Source: Allium sativum
Lineage: Eukaryota > Streptophyta > Magnoliopsida > Asparagales > Amaryllidaceae
Direction: 5' to 3'
DNA length: 64,000 bases
Assembly (NCBI GenBank): GCA_030737875.1
Contig: CM060922.1
Span: forward strand, 320,945,956-321,009,955
Of this stretch, positions 35,593-46,651 are shown in pieces. Below the pieces are notes generated by a model. That model did no database searches and was not told the origin of the DNA. It saw only the letters and a list, made by a program, of their open reading frames with translations. The position numbers and the translations under genes were made by a program. Within the stretch, counting starts at the first letter, position 1; each line of letters starts with the position of its first letter.

Positions 35593-36500
35593 AGGTTAAG
35601 TAATTTTGATTAATGACACTTAACCGATATGCACACGAATGGGTAGGTTAAGTTAAACCGGACTTGGTTCCTTAATGACACTTAACCATATAAGACAATT
35701 AGGGGATGGGGTTAAGTAATTTACACTTAACTAATCCGACTTGGTAATTAGATGGGGTTAAGTAACCTACACTTAACTAATCTAAACACGGTAATTAGAT
35801 GGGGTTAAGTAATCCATACTTAACTAATCTAACACGGTAAATTCGATGGGGTTAAGTAATTTACACTTAACTAATCCAACTTGGTAATTAGATGGGGTTA
35901 AGTAACTTAGACTTAACTAATCTAAACACGGTAATTAGATGGGGCTAAGTAACCTTCACTTAACTAATCTAAGCATGGTAATTCGATGGGGTTAAGTTAA
36001 ATACTTAACCAATCTAAACTTGGTAATTTAATGAGGTTAAGTAACCAATACTTAACCAACTTAACATGATCATTTAATGGGGTTAAGTAACTTATACTTA
36101 ACCAATTATACATGATGATTTGATGAGGTTAAGTAACCTATACTTAACCAATCTAATATGCGGACCTGATAGGGTTAAGTCACAAGACATTTTAACTTAG
36201 GCTTAACCACTGTAATACGATTAGTGGATGGGGTTAAGCTAACCCGTACTTAACCAATCCGACTCGATAATCTGATGGGATTAAGATAATCTATGCTTAA
36301 TCAATCTAACATGATAATCTGATAGGGTTAAGACAAATAAATACTTAACCAATTTGACTTGATAGGGATAAGTCATGAGCTTCTTGGTACACTTAACCAA
36401 CTTGTAGGGTTAAGCATTGAACTTGAGTACTTAGCCAATCTTGACATGATTCGTGGGCGGGTTAGGTCATGAACTTGAATGACAACACTTAACCCATTAG
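35593..36500 (+). repeat. Tandem array of about 19 hairpin-forming units (about 47 bp each)
   Basis: Each unit has the order GGTTAAGT(AA), 5-15 bases, ACTTAACC or ACTTAACT, then a spacer such as AATCTAAACACGGTAATTAGAT. GGTTAAGT and ACTTAACC are reverse complements, so every unit can form a short stem. Middle units (35710-36000) are most uniform; outer units are diverged. Confidence 0.85.
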
Positions 36501-38331
36501 ACAAAACCCTAGCTCAGGGGACCAGGTTGAAAATCGTAGTTAACAAGGATAGTAGGAAGAGAAGCTAAGTGGTAAACCTTAGTTAAGGATAACTAAGTAA
36601 TAATTCTTAGCCAAGGACATGGGACTAGTTCATAAATAGATACGGTAAGTCATCACTTAGTATACGAGGAGGAGCAACTTATCTGACTTGGATAAAAAGC
36701 TCCAGCGAACTGGGTGACGAAGCGGTAGCTTCGGGGAACGTGAGGGTACTCTTGGTATCCCTCTGTAAGGAGGCAGGTGGTCCATGACACCCGGCCTCAC
36801 AGAGGTTAAGGTCTGCGGTAGAAGAGCCAAGAGTATGCCTTGGTTACTATGCGAGCGACCTAAAGACTGGGATGGATTAGCGTGGAGTCGACGATACTTG
36901 TTTTTGCCTTGGATAGCACATCGCCGACTACCTACCATCTTTAGTCAATCGTGTACGAACGGAAAGGCAGAGAACTCCCAACAGACCATGTTCTTGCTAT
37001 TGAGTCATAGGTGAGGTTGGCCCATAGGAAAGTGGGGCTGTAGTGGGGCCGGGATGTAGTTCTCATACATGAATTTTCTTAGATTGCCTTTCAGTAGTTG
37101 AGGGAGGGGTCACGTGGGACCATAGCCATGGATACAAAAACAGACCTTGGTATCTGCATCAGTAGAGGACTTAAAGCTCCCGACCGAGTTCCGTATTTCT
37201 TGATTTTCCCTAGCACGGAACTCGGGTGGCACATTGAGATACATGTGCGTCTAGACATGGAAACGATTCACGATACATACGTGGGATAAAGGGCGCGGTT
37301 GACGGGTGGCATAATCCCTAGTGGCCCTAGGTGGCTTGAACCCAAAACACGGAAACGTTCATTAGGTAGCATAATCCCTAGTGACCCTAGGTGGCATAAA
37401 TCCTAAGTGAACACGCGATAGTTCATGGTAAGAAAACATAACCAGATCAAGGGTAGCAGTCCAAAATAACCTCAAGGATAAAACGGCACTACGTTGAAGT
37501 GGTATAGATTTACATAAGAAAGCCCGTACGGCCTACGGCAAAGGACTGAACTTATGCATGGAAAGAATCGTACGAATCAGGAAACCTACATATACGATAT
37601 ATTAGGATGACATGGACCATTACATGACATTGGGCAAGAGACATTCATAGTTAACACATGACGCGGGCCGGGATACTAGTACGGGAGGCGCAGAGCGAAT
37701 ATACATGATAGATACCTTGCGATATTGTACTTGATAGAAACCTGACGATGTGATACCTTGACTTATCTTGACACCGTAGTTTATCATGACACACTTGTTT
37801 ATCTTGGTACAGTAGTTCATCCTGTTATTTTGGTTTAGCTTATCTATCTTGTCATCATACTTATGTTCATCTCAGTTCCTCATGCCAGTTAACTTTACTA
37901 GTTTATATACTGATAGTAGATAGGGCTTACCAGTCTTTATGACTGACCCCGTTTTGTTTCGCCTCTTTGTCTTCCGTTCCCCCCCAGGTTACAGGGAGGA
38001 AATGCTATTGTTAGTTCGGACTTCTTCTGTTAGAAGGTCATCATGTATGGCTTGGACTTTTCTTGGCTACGGCTACTTTACTGTTTCACTTGGGGAATAA
38101 TTTATGAAAAGGTTTTTATGCTTCTTTACTATTGCAAGACAGGTTTTCATGTAAGAAATTCTCTGATGTAAAAGGCTTTAGACCTTATTTATTAATGATA
38201 TGAAAATTGGTTTTACTTCCGCTATTTTATATGTTTTGTCTTGTAATATTTCTGTATATGTTTACCAATAATACCCCTCTAAAGCTAGTGCATTCCTTTG
38301 CAAGTGACCCTAGCGGAGGTTGGGTGTTACA

Positions 38332-38613
38332 GAGCTCAACACCCTGGAGATAAGAAAAGCTTGTAGTTCTTCACAAACAGTCAACAACAATATGCTGGAG
38401 ACTGTAAAAGATAGGAGATTTTTACATAAAGTTGACACAAATCACTATAAAAGTAGGATTAATAACCAAATATATCACTTATCTTGCTGGGAAGAAGGAG
38501 ATAGCAGTGGTAGCAAGCTATTAGAAGCAGATTCGAGCTTCAAGAGCCATAGAGAACAATATCAGAGCTCATTGAGCAAGAAGAAGAGTGGATCTAAAGA
38601 TAATCTGTACTAA
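38332..38613 (+). pseudogene. LINE C-terminal tail, part 2
   Basis: After one GAGCT copy is removed the frame continues from 33835 without a shift (..DLE / LNTLEIRK..) and ends at a stop at 38611-38613. It is rich in Ser, Lys and Asn, with no recognised domain. The frame-perfect join shows that the solo LTR inserted into this tail. Confidence 0.55.
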
Positions 38614-38930
38614 ATATTTGAAGATAGGGTTAGCTTCGATTGTACTAAACCTAACACCCTCAAGATGAAGCTTAAAGACAAAAATAATATGTCTGGAAGC
38701 CACCATGAAGTCGTCAAGATTCAAGGAAGAAATTGGGGAATCTCCCGCTCTGTCCACCATATTTGTGTTTTACTACAAGGGTTTGAGTGTTGAGAGATAT
38801 GTTGGCTAGGGTTCTTAGCTGACTTGCTTGATGATATTCGGGTATAACTTACCCTTGATTGTACTCGGGCTTTACCCGCTAACATGGGTCTTGGGCCTTT
38901 TTTTACTTATTTAGAAAAAAGGTAGAATTA
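38614..38930 (+). other. Probable LINE 3' untranslated region
   Basis: Non-coding sequence following the last stop, ending with ..GGGTCTTGGGCC and a T-rich run. No clear poly(A) tail is visible, so the boundary is approximate. Confidence 0.4.
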
Positions 38931-40073
38931 TTAATATAAGTATTTATTTGATAAAATTATTCTTACCCACCATAAATTTCTAAAAGTACAACTCATTCTA
39001 AAATATGGAACAAAACGTACCATTGATGGGTTGTTCGTTGTCTAATATAACAACATACCTATTATACTTGAATCAAAATTTAAGTTAATAATCATGTATA
39101 ATTAACAAACAATAATCGAAAAAGAAGCAGAAAAGTTGAGACAAATAAGAAATTCGAATGTGAAAAACGTTGGAATTTGCAAATAAATACAATTAACAAG
39201 CTATTGCACTTCATCGCAAAACCACACACATTAACCATTTGGAAGTGGTGAAAACAATAATCTTTAGATTGACATTATGAATACACAAGACATATTGTAA
39301 TGTTATTAAAAAAGAAAAAGAAACAGGTTTACTGATAGATCAACCAAGAAACATAATCTGTGATGGTGAGATAAGAAAAATGACAATTACTATATTTATC
39401 ACAAAAGCTGATATATCACATTCAGTTCATCAAATCAACTTTAGAAATTCCTTTTTCTAACTACAGCCATTTAAACAGAATTGTTGTAAATGGAAATCAG
39501 CTTAAATAGATGTATTTATTTTTTAATGTTATGAAGGGCATTGTAATTTTCCCGTCTTGCGTGTTACAGGCCTAAAAATAACATGATCAAAGAGCAATCC
39601 ATACACAAAAATGACAGCAAAATCAAACAAGAAAGACAGGAAACAAAGTGGAAAGAAATTAGGTAGAGATATGAATTTTGGATCATCATTTTGGACCTCC
39701 TCACAGCATGAATTTCGGATCACAACGCTATTTAACCGTTGATGGGAGTGAAATGTTGCTACACATTAGATTTTACAGTTGGAATGTATATTTTAACGAT
39801 TGGGTCACACATGTAAAATAAAATGTATTATGATATTTTAGTGTAAAATCTAACTTAAGCGAGATAATATTAAATCAAACTTAAGGGAATTAAAGCGTGA
39901 ATTATCATAGGTCTATATATAGATACCAGGTCTTGTTAATTTGGTGAATGACAAGACTACATAATAACAACTTTATAAATAAGGAAAATTTTCTGATTTG
40001 GGCCACTTTTGAAAACATGTAACAAGTATAGGCCAGTTTCATAACTAATTACAAAAAAAGGTCATTTTTATTC
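38931..40073. other. AT-rich intergenic DNA
   Basis: No gene or element recognised. A perfect 12-bp inverted repeat, TTAGATTTTACA/TGTAAAATCTAA (39766-39777 and 39842-39853), might be the core of a small MITE-like sequence, but no target duplication was found. Confidence 0.45.
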
Positions 40074-40104
40074 GTACTAGCGTTATCCAAGATAACGCTA
40101 GTAC
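40074..40104. other. Perfect 14-bp hairpin with 3-nt loop
   Basis: GTACTAGCGTTATC-CAA-GATAACGCTAGTAC. The stem half GATAACGC recurs just downstream (about 40136-40143, GATAACGCG). The surroundings (GGAAAATTTTCTGATTTGG, GGCCAGTTTC) look like the leader of a repeated element. Confidence 0.8.
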
Positions 40105-40281
40105 ATTTTTTTTATTTTCTGAAACCATTACCCTAGATAACGCGTAGGAGAATATAAACTCTCCACCAGTTCTCTTTTTGTCGTCATTTCCACTTTCTTC
40201 CTTTTTCTACCAAGTGCGAATATTTTCACCCCCTTTCATCTATAGGCCAAAAATCAAAATTTTCTTATAAAATTAACTTCA

Positions 40282-40313
40282 ATGGCTTTCTATTATTGTC
40301 AACCACATCCTAT
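40282..40313 (+). pseudogene. Possible orphan first exon
   Basis: A pyrimidine-rich leader (40150-40260) is followed by ATGGCTTTCTATTATTGTCA, an 11-codon open stretch, and TTAG/TAAGTTTTCC, which resembles a 5' splice site. No second exon is found before the LINE 3' end at 40637. This is weak, but the order leader-ATG-donor is suggestive of the start of a gene or transposon gene that was broken. Confidence 0.25.
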
Positions 40314-40636
40314 TAGTAAGTTTTCCAAACTTTAATATTCAAATTTTGTGATTTCAGAATTTTTGGGTTTTAATGTTTAGGGATTTGTACTTTAATCCCT
40401 TATTTTGTGGAGTAGTTGTGTTCTTAAGTTCCTATGGTATACAAGTTATAGTTTACATCAACAATGTCATGAATTTGGGTCTTGTATGTGTATGTACAAA
40501 GTTAAATTAGTGATTATAGTTCAACTTATCCATATTTAATTGTGTATCTGTGCACATGCATGTGTATGTTCATGTTATAGATTAGTGATTAAAGTTCTAG
40601 TTATCCATATTTAGTATATGTACTTGTATGTGCATG
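40314..40636. other. Unassigned stretch left of the minus-strand LINE
   Basis: AT-rich. It contains two related phrases, TTAGTGATTATAGTTCAACT and TTAGTGATTAAAGTTCTAGT, each followed by TATCCATATTTA (about 40508-40535 and 40582-40610). This is a small local duplication. No gene is seen. Confidence 0.4.
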
Positions 40637-41240
40637 TTTTTTTTTGGAGTAGGACGGATGTGTAGCACGAGACTACACAGCCGATTAAGCATTATATTAA
40701 TATATAAAAACCAGTTGACAAGCCCAACTGGTGGCTAATAGTTCTAGGAAGAGATAATAATACACAAACACCCAAATACCCAGTGTTTAAAGATACTACA
40801 ACACATCATCATAGAGTCATAAAGCAATATCAAATACATATACAAGCCATAATGAGAAACCATTTAAGAGATTACTAAACCATGCAGACATGACCAAGTT
40901 AATGCAGATCTGGACTCGAGTCTCCGTGGTTTGAACCCACATATTCAACTGGACTATTATTCACTGGTAGAGCGAGCATAAATCTAGCTGAGGAAGATTG
41001 ACCTATCCATGATTGAAAGTAGTAAATAATAAGTCTGCATAATCCTTCAAAATGCTTCATTGGTTTGTTAAATACAACTACATTTCTCTCCTTCTATATG
41101 CACCAACAATATATTGATAAAAATGAGTCTAATGCAACATTAACAACACAATTTTTCCTGTAATCGAACACATATGATATGCTAGGAATAAAACCTAGCA
41201 GATGAATGCTAGTGGCAGCTAGAATTGGGAATGAGAAATC

Positions 41241-41456
41241 TCATTCAAAGAACAAATGATGAATTGATTCCTCATGACTTGAACAAAAAACACATAAAGT
41301 ATCAACAATCAGATTAAGCCTATGCAACTTTGCTCTGGTGTTAACCTTTCCATGAATAAGGCACCAATTAAAGAAGAGTATTTTTGGAGGTAGAAGAATT
41401 TTCCATAATCTTGAAAAGGAGAAAGATCTTACAGAGTAGTTGAGATAATGATACAT
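41241..41456 (-). pseudogene. LINE zf-RVT domain (minus strand)
   Basis: Reads FSRLWKILLPPKILFFNWCL, then HGKVNTRAKLHRLN, then CVFCSSHEESIHHLFFE. The W......P.K..FF.W....G...T...L pattern and the C..C....E...HLF.. cluster are the zf-RVT signature that follows reverse transcriptase in plant LINEs. It is continuous over 71 residues, then breaks. Confidence 0.85.
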
Positions 41457-41958
41457 AGAGGCAACTGAAAAACCCTTCCTTGGTGATAAAGCCCAAACAT
41501 AGCTATCAGAAATTTGAGAAATCTGAGTTTGAAAAAATCAGATTGGAGACATCAAGGAGATTATCAAGAACATGAACATCAAATATAGACGAAGGACAAA
41601 GACTTGAAGCACCATTATGAACCAGATTCACCGCAGAAGAACTCACATTAGAGATCAAAGGAAAGAGAGAAGGGAATACATGAGAAAGAGTAAGCTGACC
41701 ATGCAAATATCATACCATAATAAGCAAGATTCACCATTACCCAGACTTACATGAAACAAAATTTTAATACGAGGAAGAAATGAAATTACACCAGACCAGA
41801 ATGGAGAAGGCTTGGCAGAGGGAAAAAGTGTAAAACAAGATGAGAATTACAGGAATAATATAGAGAAAGAATCCAGTCTTTCCATATGAATGAGCCTGGA
41901 GTTACAATGCGCTATACCCACTTTGGTAGTAGTGCCAAATTGAAATTAAAGAGATTAA
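41457..41958 (-). pseudogene. Decayed LINE segment between RT and zf-RVT
   Basis: By position this should encode the linker between reverse transcriptase and zf-RVT. The open piece at 41506-41706 (minus) has a Ser/Leu-rich sequence ending near SNLIFSNSDFSNF but no clear motif. Frame breaks are present on both sides. Confidence 0.45.
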
Positions 41959-42712
41959 TTATACCCAAACTTCCCTAATCAGTATGTAAACAACAGTGTG
42001 CCAATTAACCAATTTTTTGACATTGTTCCCATTCCATAAGAAAGCACTTCTAATTGAATCTATTTTCGAAATCACCCATTTAGGGAGTTTATGAAAAGAC
42101 ATCCAATATGTTAGCAAAGCAGTTAATATAGCTTTAACCAAAACTAAACGACCAGTTGAGGAAAGGAAATTAGCCTTCCATAGGGATAACCTCTTTTCAA
42201 TCTTATGAATGATCGGCAACCAATCCGATCTATGAAGCTTAGTGGGCCTAAGAGGAATTCCCAAATAGATTTTTATAAAATTATGACTGGAACAATTAAG
42301 GATAAAAGAGATAGATGGTTCCCAATGATCATTTTTGCCTAACATTATTATTGAGCTTTTCAAAAAATTAGTAGAAATACCTGATATAAGCTCAAATACA
42401 TAAAGCACAACTTTAAGACAGTGAATCAGGAGAAGAAAAGATGATGGTATCATCAGCAAATTAGAGGTTAGAAATTGCAAAAGATGAATTTAGAAGATGA
42501 ATACCATCAAAATAGTTATTTGCAATCACTCACTTTACCATTTGATTGAATATATCTGCAATTAACACAAAATTAAGAGGAGATGGTGGATCTCCCTGCC
42601 TAAGCCCTCTATTGGATTTGATTAAACCCCCAATGTTTCCATTGATAGAAATGGATGAGTGGCTTGTCTTAAGAATACAATCAATCCAATTGCACCAACG
42701 CTGAAAGGATCC
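41959..42712 (-). pseudogene. LINE reverse transcriptase, C-terminal half (minus strand)
   Basis: From 42712 downward: WCNWIDCILKTSHSSISING, then GLRQGDPPSPLNFVLIAD (RT motif with RQGDP), then after a break FADDT at 42460-42446 (the catalytic box, here F instead of Y), then a shift, then YLGIPLRPTKLHRSDWLPII, KRLSLWKANFLSSTGRLVLV and AILTALLTYWMSFHKLPKWV. These are in the right order for plant L1. Stops and at least two frameshifts make it inactive. Confidence 0.85.
42708..42712 (+). repeat. Presumed target duplication of element 3 (GATCC, left)
   Basis: The five bases before the LTR start. The partner copy is expected to the right of the window, so this is not confirmed. Confidence 0.5.
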
Positions 42713-43599
42713 TATAACGACCGGGAAAATCTGAACCAATTTAAAAATTTTAAATTGGCTAAAATAGTGGATTTTAAATATTTAAAATAAATATTTTAAA
42801 TAATAAAGAGGAAAACCTAGTTTGAATCGACAATTGAAAAGGAATATAATTAATTCTAATTATAAACAAGGCCTGAAATGGCGCTGTAGTTTCAAAAATT
42901 GAATTCAAACTTTGTCGGACTGTACCGGGTGCAAAACACAACGGATTTGAGTGAAACCAAAAATGTTTAAATCTATTAGTGAACACCTTTCTAACGAATC
43001 TGAAAAACCGAAGTTTCATAGCGAAAAGCAAAAGTTATGGCCAAATGAATTTTCAGAAAGGTCGCTATGGAATTTATATAGCCTGTGAAATTGGCCATTT
43101 TGCATACGAACTCGGAATTCGACGAAACCACTTTTGTTAGATCCGGGATGTGAAGTTATTGCTAGGTTTCAAATTTCATAATTTTTGAAGCTAGTATGTG
43201 AGCGTGGCAAAGGAAAATGTGTTTTGGTCAATTACAGTTAAATTGGATCGACCAGAAAAGGGCCTTTTTGCAAACGGTCTCAGAATTCGACGAAACTAGT
43301 TTCGTTGGGACCATATCATCAAAACATAGCTAGATTTATTTTTTGGGAATTTTTAGAATCAGTATGTGGCCATGGCAAATTAAAATGTACGTTCAAATTT
43401 AATATTGAATGTTTTATATTTTAATTTGAAGAAAAACTGACTGAAACATTCGAATGGGCCTTCGAAACATATCCCATTGTGTTCGGAATGGGGGTAAAAC
43501 GCTAGGGACGACAATCATTGGGTTCGATTTGGAGTTCAAAATTTAAAACAAGCCAATTAATGAATTAAATATATTATTAAATTTATTATAAATATTCTA

Positions 43600-43990
43600 T
43601 AACCCTAGCCCAAAGCAGTTGTCGCCGCCTCACCATTCCAAGGGCCAGAAACGTTTGATGCTTCTCCCCCAAAAATCATCCTCTCCACGCAACATAAGTT
43701 CAAGGAATCAAAGCGGAAATCGAAGAGATTTCTTCAGGCTTCACATCTATACCCGTTTGGTAAATTTTCGTGAGGCGTGGAGCTCGGATATCGAGCCCGA
43801 ACGCGCGTCGTTCGAGGCCAAATTCTGGTCAGATGGGGTGATCGATCTAGGGGCGGTTGGTCGGGGGTAGCGCGGTTCTTGATGGCGGTGGTCTGGGGAC
43901 CCTCTGATCGGAGTCACGATCGACGATGGAAGCGCTAGGAGGAGAGAAAGGGTGTGAGCACTGGTTCGACGGTTTACTGAAGGGGGCGGG
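43600..43990 (+). other. GC-rich leader-like stretch in element 3 LTR
   Basis: This follows CTATAACCCTAGCCC (a possible TATA and leader). An open frame of about 83 codons (43619-43870) and clearly higher GC than the surroundings make it look gene-like. There is no domain and no equivalent frame in the related LTRs, so I read it as the transcribed R leader. Confidence 0.4.
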
Positions 43991-44236
43991 AGGAATTAAG
44001 GGAAAGGTAGCGTTTTTTTAGCGTTATTAATTTAATTAATTACGCTATTTAGTTATCCAATGTAAATAATGCCGTAACTTCTTCATACGAGGTTCAAATC
44101 TCATGAAACTGGATCCGTTGTGATCGTGGGAACGAGAGCTTCACAACAAAACTGACCGGGACAAAAACAAAGCACGTTGGAATTTCAGACAATTTCGAAT
44201 CTGAAAAGAAATTCGGAAATTCTGAAAAACCCAGTC

Positions 44237-44258
44237 AAAGTGAGAATTCTCTCACTTT
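44237..44258 (+). other. Hairpin in element 3 LTR
   Basis: AAAGTGAG-AATTCT-CTCACTTT, perfect 8-bp arms. It lies downstream of GATCCGTTGTGATCGTGGGA, the same relative place as GTGAGTA/TACTCAC in element 1 and GTGAG/CTCAC in element 2. Confidence 0.7.
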
Positions 44259-44577
44259 AAATTTTCTGTACAGTTATTTATATTATAACTGTATATCTGA
44301 ACTGTTCACATACGTCCACAAACCATGGACGATTTATTTGATTGTGTTGTGACTGTGAATTGAATATAAATATAAATGTGAAAAGTGAGATTTCTAATTT
44401 ATAAACGATATGGAAAACAACGATGTATAAATTATATAATCGATGTATGAGTTATATAAGCGTTGTACACCTCTTGTATAAGCGTTGTATAAGTTGTACG
44501 TTTGATGTATAAGTTGTATATACATTGTAAAAATTATATATGTGTTGAAATAAAAGTGAAATGCTATATAAATAAAT

Positions 44578-44601
44578 AAATATATATATATATATATATA
44601 T
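44578..44601. repeat. (AT)n microsatellite
   Basis: About 24 bases of alternating AT in the element 3 LTR. Confidence 0.85.
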
Positions 44602-44988
44602 GCGCCCCTCGTCCACAAACCATGGACGATATTTATTGATTATGATTGGTGTGAAAATTGATTGATAGCGAATGGTTTATTGGAATTGTTTGTGGTTGAT
44701 ATTAATTGATTGTGGTTGAAAAATACCCGTTTGTGGTTGAGAAATATTTGGTTGAAACCACATAGGATTAGTTTGTGGAAATGAAATAAATATACATGCC
44801 GCCTGCGTGCGGACTAGATGCATGAATCCCCATTGTCAAAAACCGCGAGGTTTTAAGGTAGAGCGAGGAGCCGTACTAGGGACGGTCCCGGTTTTAACTA
44901 CCCTGCCGTTATGCTGCCGAAATTTTGAATAATATTCGTGTGTTAGAATTATTTCCATTTGTTGAAACTATATTTATTCGTTGAATAG

Positions 44989-45286
44989 AAAACCTTCATG
45001 TGTTGAATTGAAATTCATTCGTTGAATAGAATTCATGTGTTGAATGGTATTCGTGTTTTAAATATAAAAATCACATTTTTATCTATATATATAAACTATA
45101 GAAAACCTTCATGTGTTGAATCGATATTCATTCGTTGGATTGAAATTCATGTGTTGAATGGTATTCGTGTTTTAAATATAAAAATCACATTTTTATCTAT
45201 ATATAAAAACTATAGAAAACCTTCATGTGTTGAATCGATATTCATTCGTTGGATTGAAATTCATGTGTTGAATGGTATTCATATTT
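44989..45286 (+). repeat. 110-114-bp repeat, two full and one partial copy
   Basis: Copies start TAGAAAACCTTCATGTGTTG at 44989, 45099 and 45213, the last one cut short. Each copy contains TTCATTCGTTG, TTCATGTGTTGAATGGTATT and a TATATA stretch. Confidence 0.85.
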
Positions 45287-45608
45287 TGAAAGAAATTGTG
45301 TGATAATAAAAATCTTATTTTTATCATCGATACGAAATATATAAAATAATCTTGTTTTGAAATAAATTGTTTTATAAAAAAAACCTATTTTTATCACCTA
45401 CATTAACTATATGAAATAGTCGAATTTTGAAATAAATTGTTTTACATTAAAAATCATATTTTTATTATATACATGAATTGTTAAAAATAGTGAAGTGTTG
45501 AAATAGAAGACGGTTAGATAAAAATATCATTTTTATCAAATGTATGGAAATCATATAGTTTTGAAATCGAAGAATCGATATATATATATAAATAGAATTG
45601 AAATATAT

Positions 45609-46050
45609 CGAATAACGACGCTGTAGTTCGTATTTTGAAACTGTGATTTCAAACGATTATACCGGGAGATCCGACCATCGGATTTTCCTGAAATCGCAAC
45701 CGTTGGGTTCGCTTTGGAAATATCTTTCCAATGGCACCAACTTTGTAAAAATCCAATGGTTGGATTGTCTGGAATGTTTAATTCAAATCTGAAGAAAAAC
45801 AACGCCAGAATCGATTATATATATATATATAAATATAATTATATTAAATCGAATAACGACGCTGCAGCTCGTATTTTGAAATCGAAACTTCAAACGATTA
45901 TACCGGGAGATCCGACCGTCAGATTTTCCCAAAACTGGAACCGTTGGATTCGTTTTGAAAAGATCTTTCTAATGATGTCAATTTTGTGAAGATCCAACGG
46001 TTAGATTTTCAGATATGTGTAAATCAAATCTGGAGAAAAACAGCGCCACG
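45609..46050 (+). repeat. 241-bp tandem duplication in element 3 LTR
   Basis: Copies start at 45609 and 45850 with CGAATAACGACGCTG. Both contain ATTATACCGGGAGATCCGAC and end in GAAAAACARCGCCA, about 80-85% alike by eye. The first copy is followed by a TATA tract that forms the junction. Confidence 0.8.
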
Positions 46051-46651
46051 GCCGCGTTATGGCCCGAAGCGTCATTTTGGATAAATTGGCTATTTTAAAA
46101 TAAATAAAAATGGCGATAAATCATTATAAAATATTATAAACGATATGGATGTGAAATTTAGGAACTAACTGAAGGTTGGCTAAGTTAAATGGTTTCTTGA
46201 GGTATTGATCTGATGTTGGTTTCGGCCATCGGGGTTAATATTTGGGAAATCGTTCTCTTACTGATTGACGGTTAGTGACTAATGAATTGAAATGATGCAT
46301 ATGTATGTTAGTGTTGCACTTGTTTATTATATACGTGAGTTGCTCAGAAAGACCGGGTTTATCCCATTCTGAATAACTGAATCGATGATAAGAAATCGAA
46401 GATGAAGACGGTGGTCGAAGACCGAAGTTCTTCACTTCGTTTGGGATGGTAACCGAGGTCCTGATTGGGAGGCATCCCGAAATATGGATAATGAGTGGTG
46501 ATCGTCCAGACGTACGTGGTGATCGATGGGTTTGCGAGGTATATAGTGCCTCCGGTTTCATTCAGACCCAGAACAGACTTGCAAATGGACAGTGTGTCTG
46601 ACATTGGAATTTATTCCGTGTGATTGATAACCATTAGTTGCACGGTGTGAA

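Larger units (their letters stand above)
33841..38331 (+). repeat. Solo LTR, 4.49 kb, giant-LTR Ty3/Gypsy family
   Basis: Starts TGTAACAACCCGAATTTT, ends GGTTGGGTGTTACA, and is flanked by perfect GAGCT duplications with no internal region. This is the signature of LTR-LTR recombination that removed an element. Contents: twin hairpins (34049-34120), a TATA-like box (34361), a two-copy 111-bp repeat (35361-35560), a 19-unit array (35593-36500), two near-identical GGTGGCATAATCCCTAGT lines (37303-37400), and a TGACTGACCCC...CCCAGGTTACAG block (about 37940-37995). Short frames within it are not supported as genes. Confidence 0.9.
20536..38930 (+). mobile_element. L1-type LINE, decayed, split by a Copia element and a solo LTR
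   Basis: The LINE parts are 20536-20662, 29455-33840 and 38337 to about 38930. Removing the Copia element and the solo LTR with one target duplication each restores continuous reading frames at both joints, so both inserted into the LINE. Order: end of an ORF1-like protein, AP-endonuclease, reverse transcriptase, zf-RVT, a C-terminal tail, then 3' non-coding sequence ending near a T-rich run after GGGCC. The exact 5' and 3' ends and any LINE target duplication were not found. Confidence 0.8.
40637..42712 (-). mobile_element. L1-type LINE, 3' half, minus strand
   Basis: On the minus strand the order is reverse transcriptase (from 42712 down to about 41960), zf-RVT (about 41456-41241), a 3' untranslated region, and an A9 tail (T9 at 40637-40645 on the plus strand). 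The 5' half is cut at 42712 by giant-LTR element 3 and should lie beyond the right window edge. It is a different lineage from the plus-strand LINE and is also full of frame breaks. Confidence 0.8.

Noticed and set aside
35593..36500. CRISPR-like array of repeats and spacers
   Set aside because: The host is a plant; repeats and spacers both drift, the spacers are related to each other, and the array lies inside an LTR. It is a tandem minisatellite.
36657..37289. Overlapping frames in the solo LTR (about 60-93 codons)
   Set aside because: The solo LTR has moderately GC-rich stretches that give open frames by chance. No domain, no start context and no counterpart in LTR 4.
43619..43870. 83-codon frame in the GC-rich part of element 3 LTR
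   Set aside because: No motif is visible and the frame is not kept in the related LTRs. Higher GC fits a transcribed leader rather than a gene.
45022..45303. 93-codon frame with internal protein repeats
   Set aside because: The protein repeat is produced by the 110-114-bp DNA repeat in a non-coding LTR. The period is not a multiple of three throughout, and the frame is not conserved.
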